Source: Chrysomallon squamiferum (taxonomy: Eukaryota > Mollusca > Gastropoda > Neomphalida > Peltospiridae). Taken from it: a stretch of DNA of 64,000 nt. A program made the position numbers and the translations under genes. Location: contig CM022665.1 in NCBI GenBank assembly GCA_012295275.1, positions 28,887,946 through 28,951,945 on the forward strand, written 5' to 3'. Below, in pieces: positions 30,098-42,739 of this stretch (the first letter of the stretch is position 1; each line of letters starts with the position of its first letter). The notes below the pieces were generated by a model that ran no database searches, was not told the origin of the DNA, and saw only the letters and a list, made by a program, of their open reading frames with translations.

Positions 30098-30646
30098 AAT
30101 AAACAAAATCATCATCTGACACAACCAGTACGTAATTAAAAATAGTTAATAATGGGTGATGTGGTATCTTAACATGTATAAAATATTTATGCTGCTAGAT
30201 GTGGGTAATAAAAATACATTATGCATTACGATATATTGTGTTCAGGTCCATATAACACCTGTTGTATCAGTCACTACAGTCTGATTTCTTTTTATTTATT
30301 GATTTAGTATTTTATTCAGTACCCGTTTTGCTTATTATATTACAAAACTATTAATAAAACTTAAAGTTAAAATTAAAATATAAATATTGCATATATATAA
30401 ATTAATAAAATAGAATAAAATAAATTAAAAGTTCCAGTAAATTTTTAAAGATAAGAAGTAATAATAAACAATACTAATAATGCTAATGGTGGTAGTAGTA
30501 GTTATAGTAATTATAATAATAATAGTAGCTGTAGTAGTAGTCGTAGTAGCAGTAGTAAAAGGGAAAACCTCTGTTGATCCGTTGAATGAAAGAGTACTTG
30601 GACACACAATTAATGATTAGAAAGTGATGTGTTTTAAACAAATAAA
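30098..30646 (+). promoter_or_regulatory. Putative promoter and 5' leader of SLBP-like copy B
   Basis: Identical by eye to 23,493-24,041. The identity starts abruptly at an A/T-rich junction and continues about 59 bases into the coding sequence. No core promoter motif is unambiguous. Confidence 0.4.
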
Positions 30647-31639
30647 ATGACTGATAAATGCACACTAAGAACTATAAACTATCGACATCAACGTTATATT
30701 AATTCTCCAGATAAAATGTATGCTGATTCTGATCAAGAAAAGAACAGTACGACTGGACACCTAAGTCCATCAGGAAGTCCAACCAGAGCTGGGAAGAGAA
30801 AATGTTGGAGAACTGAACCAAATAGCAGTGAGGGAAATTTTAAGAAGCCATTAGAACCAGCCATGTCCTCCTTGTTTGATGAAATGGAGTTTCCACCCCT
30901 TACATCATCACGCACGAGAACATCTAAACCACAACGACCTAAGTTTGAACATTGTGAATCATGGGCAGACAGGAGTGAGAGAGAAACCATCAGGTTAGAG
31001 GAAGAAAGTCAACAGCTGCAAAGATATCGAAAGCAGCTTCAACTAAACTCAAGGATTATCAGGCCAGGACTGGAGATCGAAACAGATGAAAATGTACTCA
31101 TGAGAAAACAGAAACAGCTGGACTATGGTAAAAATACTCTGGGTTATGACCGCTATCTCAGCCTTGTTCCAAAAAATAAGAGACAAAAAGATCAGCCCAG
31201 AACACCAGACAAGTACATAAAGACAAGTCGTCGGGCTTGGGATGCACAGATACGAGAATGGAGACGACAGCTTCATGACTGGGACCCACCAGAAGCACCC
31301 AACAGAAAACACAGTAACAGCACAGACGTATCAGCTTCATGCTCTTCACAAGGATCACTGGAGACTGGTTTAGAGAATGAACTGCACAGTGCAAGTGATT
31401 TTGCCCCAGACACCTGCTCTGAGAACTCAGCAACACGTTCCACATCTCCTTTCCGCTGCACCTTATCTCCCATCCTCAGTGAAAACTTCGCTGTGCTGAG
31501 TACAAAAAACGAATGTGACAGTCATTTGGCCAGTGGCAGTTCCTACACGAAAATGTCATATAGTGCCGATGAGGATGTGGATGAATTCAACTTGGATGAG
31601 TGCCTGCAAGATGTTTGTGAAATGGATAACTGGGAATAG
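30647..31639 (+). CDS. SLBP: Histone stem-loop-binding-protein (SLBP)-like, single exon, 330 aa
   Basis: The complete open frame has RNA-binding-domain features at about residues 145-217: [46 protein letters not shown] and LHDWDPPE. Upstream is a Cys-x-Ser-Trp-Ala motif (103-107) with a basic helix, and the C-terminus has an acidic DEFNLDECL motif; both are in the places expected for animal SLBP. Family knowledge: SLBP binds the 3' stem-loop of replication histone mRNAs and supports their processing, export and translation. Oddities: there are no introns, unlike the multi-exon SLBP genes usual in animals, suggesting a retrocopy. The conserved TPNK motif reads TPDK (residues 186-189; nt 31,202-31,213). 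The start has A at -3 and no competing upstream in-frame ATG was noticed. It is the second of a tandem pair. Confidence 0.92.
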   Translation: MTDKCTLRTINYRHQRYINSPDKMYADSDQEKNSTTGHLSPSGSPTRAGKRKCWRTEPNSSEGNFKKPLEPAMSSLFDEMEFPPLTSSRTRTSKPQRPKFEHCESWADRSERETIRLEEESQQLQRYRKQLQLNSRIIRPGLEIETDENVLMRKQKQLDYGKNTLGYDRYLSLVPKNKRQKDQPRTPDKYIKTSRRAWDAQIREWRRQLHDWDPPEAPNRKHSNSTDVSASCSSQGSLETGLENELHSASDFAPDTCSENSATRSTSPFRCTLSPILSENFAVLSTKNECDSHLASGSSYTKMSYSADEDVDEFNLDECLQDVCEMDNWE

Positions 31640-31975
31640 ATGTTACATGTCTAATATTTAATAATATTGTTTGCGTGTGTGTGTGTGTTGTTTGTTGATT
31701 GTACATTTGTTTATCGTGTATATTTGTGAACTAAATACAGTAGAATTCCACAGATTTGTTATTGTTGTATACTTTTCTTATTTTCAAAAATATTCTTCAG
31801 TGTAAATTGAATAAATATATTCTTGGTGCAAACCAGTTATTTGTAATCTGTGGCCTTTGAAAGAGAAATATTGTTAGAAATAATTTTATACTTAATTTAC
31901 TTTAAAATTACTAGTGCTATTTTTAGAGAAAAAAAAAAGATCTACCAAAGATTATACTGATTTAAATAATGTAGG
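31640..31975 (+). other. 3' flank of SLBP-like copy B
   Basis: It mirrors the 3' flank of copy A, with a TG repeat after the stop, AATAAA at 31,810-31,815, and scattered single-base differences. Homology ends at about 31,975, marking the end of the duplicated unit. Confidence 0.8.
31810..31815 (+). terminator. Candidate polyadenylation signal for SLBP-like copy B
   Basis: AATAAA about 170 nt after the stop, in the same context as in copy A. Confidence 0.55.
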
Positions 31976-32175
31976 CTGATTTTTGTTTTTTTTGGGGGGT
32001 GGATGTTTTGATTGATTTTTTAAGCGACATTTTGCTGCAAATTTTAGATACAAAAGAATGATGTTATGTTTAATAAAATGCGATTTTGAAACAGTCATTA
32101 TTCTTTAACATGCATGTTGAAAGAATGTAACTGAATAAAAATTATAAAGCAGAAAAAATGTTTTATTAAGCAACA

Positions 32176-32251
<76 letters not shown>

Positions 32252-34400
32252 CTATATAAAGCCTGTTCACGAACAATTAAAACCTAAAAAGTAAATAAAA
32301 AGTTTGTCTACGCAAACTCTTCACACTTTTTAAAACACATCGCTTATTTCTGGAAACACAATGTAATTATGTTACTGCGTCTGATAACAACAGTGACGAT
32401 TTTTAGGGTAGCTAGACATAAAATGCAGACACATTAAACTAATATCATTGTCTTTATTCCAGCATCTCCGATATTGTTGTTATTTTATTTTAATTATTTA
32501 TTAGACTAGTAAATTTGTGAACAAAAAAAAAAAAAAATTAAAAAAAATATTGTTCATCACTTTTAGACTTTGTAAGAGTATAATTATTATTTTTTTTTTT
32601 TTTTAATGTAAATGAAAGAATAATAATAATAAAAATATATAAAAAATTAATATTTAAATATCGTAAATTTCGAAAAACATATTTTTAAAAAAAGCAAAAG
32701 GAAAGAGAGAGAGAAAAGATTGATCAGGAAACAAAAATGGAAAGAAAATTTAACAAAGCAAAATAAAGAAACAAATATATTGTGATCAGCTTAACAAAAC
32801 AAATTCTTTATTTTTCTTCATTTCCCATTATTCTTTCGTTCTGTCAGTGTGCACTATAACTGCAAATTTAAGTCTTTTGTATGCAGAAATTAACGGCTCG
32901 CATTTCACACAATATTTTATCACTTTTCTATTGTACTTTTCGCCATTCCTCACAGTGTGGTGCGCGCAACGGTTATATTTTTTACGTAAAAACATTCTGT
33001 GAAATTTAATGCTTTTTATTGTGTGCTTGTCAGCGTTGTATGCATTACCCCCCCCCCCTTGAAACTAAGCCATAATAGTCCATGACGTGACGTGGCAACA
33101 ATGGCGGTCAGCAGATGCCGGCGTAACATCTGTTTTCGTGTTGCCAAACCAAGGTGCGTAATTGCAAAACTTAAGCTTGTTGCGATTAGGATAAATTGAG
33201 TTGGGCAATCCTTTTAAAAAAGCCATTGACCTGAACAAAGATTATATTATATTATTCTTTTTTTTCTCTCTTTTTTTTATGGATCGTCCAACGGTGGTCT
33301 CAGTTCTGTGCGCCGTCATCATCTCTTTCAGTTCGTGTGACCTTTTTCCTGGGTGCTCAGATATTTAATGACATCTCCCTGAACCATGTACTTTTTTCTT
33401 TCTTTTATTATGCGTAATAAAGAATGATTCGTGACAAAGCATAATTACTGCTCTCATATCTTTGATAACAGACAGCGAGTGTAAGGGTGGCGGGTTAAAA
33501 ACATAAACTTTTGAGAGGAAACAAAATCACGTGCATGGATAATACAATACATGTGTACAAAAACAAAAACACTCCACCCTCCCCCCCCACAAAAAAAAAT
33601 CAGTGTTACTTCTCAAAAATATTTCAAGGAAACTTCAGATATTTATTTAAAAGGAACAATTTAATATAAATTGTATTAAATACAGTTACAACACTTCATA
33701 ATTTTGTTTTAAACAGGAACGGATTCAGAATTTTGGATAATGGTGTCTATCCTTGTTCTTAATTTAAATTTCCAGATATAAACACTGTACAGAAGATTAT
33801 TATGAATTTTTATTATATACTGGGGTTTTTTCTAGAGAGATACGTTAAATTTATAACAACAAATTAATAATAATTAAAAAAACCTCAAGAAACAATCAAA
33901 AGCACCAAAAGGCAGAGAACAAAATAAAAACGACTAAATCAGTATCATTTTAACACAATGACCGCATGTTATTAGTTAAGTAAATTATTTCTGTCGAAAG
34001 ATATTTAAATACTGCTAATCCTTGACAATACAGAGTTGATGTAGTTACATATCAAATATTGTGACTAGAATTCAAACAGAGTGTTGTCATTTTTGTTCGT
34101 TGGTTATTGTTTAAACAACAAAATAATTTAATATATATAAAAAAATAATAATAAAAAAACAAAAATAAAAAACAAACAACAACAACAATGAAAAAACAAG
34201 CATATATTTTAAAATAAGCAACAATTATAACAAATAATGATAAAATAATTCTATATTATTATAGACCCTTTCTGTTTGTTTTCTTCGCCCATTGTTCATT
34301 TGAAAAAAAAAAGAAAAAAATCTGTCCTGAATTTTGATGGACATCGAGTAAAGAGCTGCAATTAGCAAGACATGTGTTCTGTCTAAACCACCAAAGACAG
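31976..34400 (+). other. Gene-free AT-rich DNA with (GA)n and a GC-richer island near 33.1 kb
   Basis: A perfect (GA)n tract occupies 32,179-32,249. Homopolymers lie around 32,522-32,700, and a C-run is at 33,051-33,058. Bases 33,060-33,200 are less AT-rich and carry TGACGTGACGTGG followed by an ATG in strong context (33,101). No gene is supported. Confidence 0.65.
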
Positions 34401-36167
34401 AATGTATGTTTTATCTGCAAATCAAAAGAGATGCAGGTGGGTCAGACAAATTGATTGATATTTTAGCTCGACAATGTGTGACGGATGTATGATATTCAGA
34501 CGAAAACATAAATGACCAATTGAATGTCCACATGTACAGTACAAACAACGCCGACACGCGAAAAGTCTCCAGTTGGAAGAACAGAGAAGAGGTCACTCAC
34601 TGGTCAGCAGTAAATACCTCTCTGGAGTTAAGAACAAGAAAAAAAAAAAAAAAAGCCATTTTTCATTTGGGTTTTTGTCATTAAATTACAAACAAAAGAC
34701 ACATCATGCTTTTTGGCTCCAGTTTCTTGATATACGTTTCGCGCAGATCAAAATTAATGTTGAGGATCTGCGATTGTCCATTAGTGAAAGCCTTCTTCAG
34801 ACCATCTGGATTAAGTAGATGCGTGTCAGATGATCGTGTAGTATTAATTACTGTACAAAGGACTTTTATATATTTACAATGACCATTAGGAATCTGGACG
34901 TTGAAGATTCTCTAAATCTTCTAAATGACAGATGCCATGTCTACAGTTGTTATGCAGAAGGCGCGAACTTTGATGTGAACTTGGGGAAATAGCATTAAAA
35001 GATTAAACAAAAAGAATAAAGGAAAACTCTTTACACTACGTGTTTCTTTATAGATGTACATGTTTATACGCTACTGGTGTTGCACTGTTTATTTTTAATC
35101 TGTTCTGTCTTTCTGTCTGTCTGTACGAATGTAATTATGTATGTATCTGTGTGTGTGTGTGTGTGTAAATGCATGCACGTTTGTATGGTGAATGTGAGTG
35201 TGTGTCTCTGTTTCTGTGTGTCTGTATATGTTTATGTAAGTATGTTTGTATGTATGAAAATATGTACATACGTATCACCTGGATAGATGCAAACTGTAAT
35301 ATAAAAATTGTTTTCGTTGCACATTAAGTATGTAATGGCGTGGCTGGCGACACTTCGTCTTACAAATAATGACGGCGGATCTTATAAAAGATATATTGAA
35401 TAGTGAATATTTTATTTATGGTGAATCTCGGTAAATTGTCTTGTTTTCAACCTTCACTACATTAAGAGTTTATAACTGTTTGCGTGTGAGAAACTCAAAA
35501 GACCAAAATCACTTATGATGCTACACTATCGGCAAAGACTGATCATTTAAAAATAATAATTTTGAACTACACAAAATGCATTTAGTCCATCTAATCATAG
35601 CATCAAAGATATATATATATATAGATATAAATTTTAAAGTGAATATATTAATTTATTCAAATGATTTCTTAGCACTGAAAATGTCGGAGGAATGATATTT
35701 GATATTTGTTATCGCAGTGAGATGCACATTAATGTACTTTGTCCCTGTCCAGCACACTGAATGGTTTCCATGCAGCGAATAGTGTATTGTTTTCAGTTAG
35801 ACACAACAGCTGTTTAATCCAGTTACTGACTATCAGTAAGAGATGAGGTAAATCGTCAACACTGAAATGTTAGTCATACTTCAGCTATGAGTAATTTAAA
35901 CTGTGTGCATTTCTGGAATATAAAGCGAAACACTGAGAAGTACAACGATTAACATGAGCATAAACGTTTCGTTAAAAGGTGTGTTATGATTTATGAAATA
36001 AAATGAAATAAAAAGAAATCAGAAAATAAATAAATGTTTCAAAAGTAAATGCAATAGAATGAATGAAAAAAAAATTGTTTTTGGTTTTAACTAGTGATAA
36101 TGAAAGGCCATGTAAAAAAGTGAAAAACAAATTCTAAAAAAATAAAAATAAAATAAAATAAATACAT

Positions 36168-36225
<58 letters not shown>

Positions 36226-36600
36226 GGATTAATAATAATAGTAATAAATTTTAAAAATGAGAGAGAAAAAGACAAAAAATAATAAATAAAAAATAAAAAT
36301 AAAAAACGTTTAGAAAGAAATGAACAGGAAACAGGCAATACGAGCATCTGATGAAACAAGTAATAAACAAGAATTTTTAAACTAAAACTAAATGAAGCGG
36401 CTATTGTTTGGATATTTTTGGAAGAATTTTAAATAAGTTCATTAAAATTATATGCATCTATAATTCATGATTATATAAATAAACCTACAATAATATAAAA
36501 CAAATATTAAATACACTGAAATATTGATCTTAATATTTCACTAAGTCAGAATTGATTTTCGTGCTTTTTCAGAAACAAAACACCCACTTGAATCGTATTT
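34401..36600 (+). other. Gene-free AT-rich DNA
   Basis: A TG-rich zone lies at 35,110-35,230 and (AAT)n at 36,170-36,227. The short open frames are low-complexity or chance. Nothing else is seen. Confidence 0.7.
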
Positions 36601-38160
36601 TTTTTTAAATTCATTTTTTTTTCTTTTCCGTTAATGTATTTTCGTTACCTGTAGCCACAGGTGTGCGTGGTAAATGCAGAGCAAACACGAATTAACAATT
36701 ATATTTTTTTAATCACAATGCTTGGGGAACAGTGTTCAAATATAGGGCTTAACAGGAAGGTGGAGGTAAAGTGGGGGGCACCTTGGGTCACCGTCAGGAC
36801 ACGGGTCACTCTCGTGGCTTGAAACACTTTACAACGCCCACAGTTTCCTTAATTACTGACAGCTTTGTCAGATTTCAAATAATTGTTTGTTCTATTGTTT
36901 TGTGAGTGGAGAAAAGGAGGAAGGCGGAGAGGGGGAGATAGAGAGAAAGACCGAGAGAGAGAGAGAGAGAGGAGAGATAGACAGAGTGGGGAAAAGAGAT
37001 ATAAAAAGAGATGAAAATCAAATATTTTTCAGTACCATTTTTTAAATTTAAATACCTAGGTGAAAAATATTTTGTATTAAAATCGTTTTAACGTTCACGC
37101 CTTAATCTAGGTATTTCATTTCAGCTGTTTTATCTTTTTTTTCTGGGTAGTGCATTTCATTTCTAGTATCGTTAACAACCTGGCACATAGCTTGAAGGAG
37201 GCAAAAAGAAAATGGAAATGAGAAATGTAAATAGGCTGTAATGGAATAATTCCAGCCTGCATTCCACAGATAAAACATAACGTTTGATCTGTCCAGCAGG
37301 CCTCCATTCGAATCTGCACGCATTAGCATGACGTCTGATAAAAGACCATTGGGTGTCTTCGATTGTGCTGCATCGAGTATGTTCTTCAGTACACATTATA
37401 TTTAACACAAGCATTAGTTTATCACCGACCTGCTGTTTTCAAGTACTGACGGAAAGTTAATATGGAAACCAGATATTTCAGAATTAGTGACGTGTAATGT
37501 ATTTAGATTTTTTACACATTAAATATACTTTTGACAATTTGGTTTTGAATACTAATATTCAGAGACGGTTTTAAAGTTCTTCCGTTAAACGTAACACTAA
37601 TTGTATTCAACGTAATCTCTCTGTCGAACAGAAAACATCTGTAGTGAGCAGAAAGTTACGATAAACTGGTTAAATATAGCTGTAAATATATCAGCAGTGT
37701 ATTACATTTCCAGATATTTCAGAATTATTGATATATAATATAGTTAGATTTTCACACATTAGTCTAGAAACAGACTGTCGTTGCTACGGTTACTGCTGCT
37801 ACTACTACTACTACTGTTACTGTTTCTACTTCACTGTTGCTTCTACGACTAAAACAACTACATGTATTACCTTAATTCTCTGGCTACTATAATACCGTGT
37901 TACTAGACTACTATCAAATTTTATCTATACTTGCTATTTTAAATTTTGTTTTTTTTTTTTGTGGTTGAATTCAGTAGAAAGTCATGTGTAGCGAAACAAA
38001 GGGAAAACACATTATTGTATTTCTAATCCTAATAAAATTTAACTACTTTTATCCACCCCGAACTCCCGTGGCTAAAACGACACATTTACTGAATTAGCTT
38101 CAAAGAGGACAACTTGAGCGGCTAATTAAGGAAGTGGTCAAGAGATCAACAATAAAATAT
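36601..38160 (+). other. Gene-free DNA with a complex island at 36.65-36.9 kb
   Basis: The island is GC-richer and contains the palindromic CTGACAGCTTTGTCAG at 36,856-36,871 next to TTAATTA. A purine-rich GAGA zone follows (36,905-37,010). Another complex stretch lies at 37,160-37,400. No coding evidence. Confidence 0.6.
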
Positions 38161-41030
38161 TGTCATAAAAATATAATGTGCCTTTTATAGGAATCGTTAT
38201 TTTTCGACTTCATTTCACTGGTCTGAAAAAAAGCAAAACGCTTGTATAAAGGTTGATTAGTGTGCTCCGGTGGAGCAGAGAATGCCCCCGAATTTTTCTC
38301 ATTTAATCTTCTGGAAGTCAGCAAGGTCAAACTTGGCATGAATGGCACTTTTTCTCTTTTTTTAAAGAGAAAGAGAGAGAAAAAAAGAAATGTTTGAACT
38401 TTTGATCGGTTCTGGCACTGATTCTTAGAAGTTCCGAAAGTATTATCCAAAGTCACGTGACTGCTGACCGTGCAGGTGCCCTTGCCAAGATGACCGCACA
38501 TTAAAGGAACCAAACAGCGTCGCTCTTGCTGAAATAATGGAAAGGGAGATAATTAAGATCTGCGTGTTGAAGTGTGCCTGGCAGGACACTGGGTACGCAC
38601 GCTTGCTGCGCGGCACTTCTCACAGCTGTCTGGTATCCCCTGCATTGATTGGACCCACTTTTAGTCTCCTAATAATACAAAACATTTATTATTATTATTT
38701 TCAACGCCAATGGCAAACCATTTTAATCCAAGGCGCTGTCCAATGCAATTTTTCAAAGAATGTATAGCATCTTTATATTTGTCTGGCAAAAAATTGTCCG
38801 CACATAATTATAATAATAAGGACAGATGTCCAAGTTCTTAATTGGATTAGCGGGGGTTACAATAGCGATGATGTATAAACCTTACCACCGCTGGCCCTGA
38901 TTTACATATTCTTTTATTTTTTTTTTTTGTTAGTGCGGTGTTCTGTAATAGAAACAGTTAAGTATTTCTACCAGATTCTCATTTGAGTGTTATTAACCTT
39001 TTCTTGACCACCGCTGGATGTTCTGTCAGTATTCGCCAAGTGCCAGTCAATTGTATTCATCGTCATCGTTTGTCCACGCTTTTCCCTTTATTTGCGGCGT
39101 AATCTTGCTACAGATACTGTCTCTTCTAGAGCTCGAGTTAAAAGGGGGAGATCGTTTGTTTGTAACAAAAAGCCAGGATTAGAGCATATACAGGCGGCAT
39201 CGCATCACCTCCGTAAACCCAGTCAATTATTCCTCTTTTCGCTTCAGCGATTCAATAGGATCGTCTGTTCTCTTGTTCGGTGTATGGTATTTCAAACCTC
39301 CCCCACCCCCAACCCACCCGAAAAAATGAAATACTCAAGTAATTGAAAATTTGCATGGGGTAAATATCGGGACTGCAAACAAATAAAATAATGGTCGAGT
39401 ATTGGCTGGTGTGTTTTCTGAAGCGGAAGGAAGTATATTAATAACAGTCTCTTGTGATGTGATAAGAGCGGTATTCTATGATTTAATGATGGTTATAATT
39501 TCCCTTTTGAGGCTCAGTTCAAGATAACAACTTACTGTGACAATGGTTTTTGACTTTTTTTTTTTTTTTTTTTTTTTGTTATTATTACTCATACTTTCTT
39601 TCTTTCTTTTTTTTTTTTTTTAAATTTAATTTAATTTAATTTTTTTTTAATTTATCTATATTTCTTCTTTTTAGTCTTTTTTCTACTGTTTTATATATAT
39701 TTTAAAATTTCTTCCTTTTTATTCATATTTTCTTTATTTCAGTTGTCTTTTTATTTCAATTTATCTATGGTTTTATAAAAGATAATTATTTTTTTTTTTA
39801 TAAGAATAATTTCTTTCAGTAATTTGTAATATTACTTTTATACAATAAATTACGGTTATTACTGCATTACATTCATAAAAATCCCTTTTTGTATTTGGCA
39901 TTTCATTTTAACTTACTCTTAATATGGAATTTTAAAAAAAAAAGAAAAAAAAAGAAAAGAATTTTAACTAAAATTTTAAAAAAGAAGAAAACAAATCTTT
40001 GTCATTTAAATTCAAAATGCAATTAATTTTCTATTAAATACCGTCATTAAAATCAGCTTAACAAACTGCTGACAGTTGCGTCTTGATGTGCATGATACTC
40101 TTTTCCTATTGCCGGCTGTCATAAGCCACGGCAGCATACATGGCGTGACTCGACACAGCCAAAAAGTTGTTCTTTTGTAGGCAGTGGCGGAGTTTTTATC
40201 GTACATTAAGATGATTACTTTAAATGGGTTGTGATCTGCTTTGACTGGCGTCAGTGTCCGGCATTTTGAATAAGGTGTGTCAAGCGTAGGTAATTAACGT
40301 AGCAAGCGAAGCGAACATTGTTACGCTCCTAATAATGCGGAGACCCAGTGCTCACGCTTCGGTGCTTTGTGAAAAATGGTGAAATGGACGAAAATATAGA
40401 TTACAATGTCTGGCTCTAGCTCGTTTTTTCTTTCTCTCTCAGTTCAATTGGAAATGGTCACTGCGACTGCTTCATTGTGTTTTAATTTGCAACGCCATGT
40501 TGAGAGAAAAACTAACAGAATCTGTCGACTTGGGATTTTTCTTTGTATCGGTCGCAACGTGTTCTGCTCAAATTAATCCAGTCTTTCAAAGGGTATAAAT
40601 AACCGTGTAAATAATAACGTCTTTGTCCCGATTTATACAACTGTCGTATTCTTATCTAAGCAACTAAATAACACTGGTGACTAGTATCATGTTAAAAAAT
40701 ACGTCTTGTCCAGAATGTTGCTGCTGTGGGTTAAGGAAGTATCGTAAATAATTTAGTGAGCAGGAAAGCTGTGGAATGTTGTTAGTTTGTAGCGCCTTAC
40801 GTTATCAGTGACCATCAGAAGTTTTGACATACGATATCTAAGACTTGGAATAGAAAGAGAGGCAGCCACCCCCGCATGGTTTGATCTGACTAATAAGCTG
40901 TAAACGATACCATACTGAAAAATACAAATCACACCTAGTTTAACTGTGATCCATTTTTTATTATTATTATTTTTTTTTAAAGGTGAAATGCATGCGTATA
41001 CTTAAATAAATATATGCATAAAGATGCAAA
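38161..41030 (+). other. Gene-free DNA with complex islands at about 38.4-38.7, 38.85-39.3 and 40.0-40.6 kb
   Basis: The islands have ordinary base composition and little simple repeat. They are separated by T-rich DNA (39,548-39,800). Short frames through them lack any family signature. They are possible regulatory or ancient non-coding sequence; I cannot test conservation. Confidence 0.5.
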
Positions 41031-41034
41031 TATA

Positions 41035-41036
<2 letters not shown>

Positions 41037-41112
<76 letters not shown>
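41037..41112 (+). repeat. (TC)n microsatellite
   Basis: A perfect TC repeat of about 38 units. Confidence 0.98.
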
Positions 41113-41115
<3 letters not shown>

Positions 41116-42153
41116 GTATATGTGTCTCTTTGCATATAAAAACAGAATAATTCTAAAGACTTTGCTGATGTTATCAGTTTTGTTTTTAAATGTTAAAAAT
41201 GAAATTAAATAACTGTTCCGCATTTACCCGGCTGTGGTAAATCTTTGTATTAACTGGGGAACGAATCATGTGAATCATTTTAGAAAATACAGTCATAATC
41301 GAAAACTGAGGTTTTCTGGAAGGGGGAAATGAAAAGAAAGCAAGGTAGAAAGAAGAAACCCATAAAAACGAAAATCCAATAAAATGTACGGTCAACAAAA
41401 TTATATTTCTTTAATTTGAACTTCTCTATTTTAATCAGAACTGTTATATAACTATTTCGCTAGATTCACACAACAAGACTGACAGAAATTATAACTGATA
41501 TTTCTCTCTTTTTAGCACTCTTCTAAAAATCAGTAATGCAACTATAGTACTAAAGGTGAGACATTTCAGAAAATGGTTAAAAACCCCAGATTTCGGAGGA
41601 ATGAAAAAGAATTGTAATTAATAATTATTTCAGACGTCAAAAAAAAAAAAAAAAAAAAAATTATAATAATAAAAAATAAGACATACACACCACACATATT
41701 ACAACCGCCACTCCCCTATAAAAAAAAAACCTCTCAGAATAATAATAATTTATTATCCCACCCCCTAATCCGTCCGAAAAGAATCACATGAATTGGTGGA
41801 GCCTGGCTAAATAGTTAGTGTGACCCGATGAAAGGTCAGAGTTAGTGTGACCTCGGTATGTATGAAATCAGCGGGCGGGGACGGTCAGACTGGGTACAGC
41901 CGGATCAACCTATCACATATCAATCATATTTGTATGTTACTGTGAGCGGCGCTGTGTGAAAACTGAATTCTTTATTGAATAATTTCTGCACCTGACCAGC
42001 TCGAGAACCACCGAAAGAATATCCATGTCAACCGCAGGGAACTGAATAATGCAGATGCCGGTTTCATGAGAAAAATGTTAATTTATTATCATCTTCCGAA
42101 ACATTTCTTGTTTTTAATATCTTTATCTTTGACATGTATCATATTTGACTAAT

Positions 42154-42156
<3 letters not shown>
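41113..42156 (+). other. Gene-free DNA with an island at 41.8-42.06 kb
   Basis: A poly-A run lies at 41,640-41,660. In the island, GTTAGTGTGACC occurs twice (41,814-41,825 and 41,841-41,852) with AGGTCA between (41,833-41,838). No gene. Confidence 0.6.

Positions 42157-42220
<64 letters not shown>
42157..42220 (+). repeat. (AC)n microsatellite
   Basis: About 32 AC units, then a short AGAGACGCGCGCACGCACGC tail. Confidence 0.98.
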
Positions 42221-42224
<4 letters not shown>

Positions 42225-42693
42225 ACGCGCGCACGCACGCAATAATAATTATAACACTAGCATAACAACAACAACAACAAAAATAAATAAATAAATAAAT
42301 AGTTCGTGTAAGGAATATATCGGTTTTCGTTAGACGTTTTATGAATAAAATAAATATTTCATCACTATGAAATAAAAGCATACAAAAGCTAATACGTACA
42401 GCCGGTAAATTATACATCTAGCAATAATCCATTGACTTGTCTTGAACAATGGGCATACACATTGCATTAGCTGTCAACAAAATATATATTTACACACGTA
42501 TGTAACGACAAAGAAATAGAGTCAGTGTACAGACATTCAAATATCCAAAGCTGAACGTAAATACGACGAACTAGCAGAAATATATTAAAAATAATTGATC
42601 TCAAAATATATACGACATTACGTCAGCTTAGTAACGGTTGTTTAGTTTCTAAACAAGTAGTCGTAAGTATCTATACATACATACATACATACA

Positions 42694-42739
<46 letters not shown>

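Larger units (their letters stand above)
25480..31975 (+). repeat. Segmental duplication, unit B
   Basis: This unit is collinear with unit A (19,130-25,400). It keeps the empty hAT site (27,442-27,449), a short degenerate minisatellite (28,939-29,180) and the intact SLBP-like gene. It has extra DNA at about 25,700-26,110 and about 29,180-30,095 with no counterpart in unit A. The units lie head to tail, with about 80 bp of weakly matching DNA between them. Confidence 0.92.
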
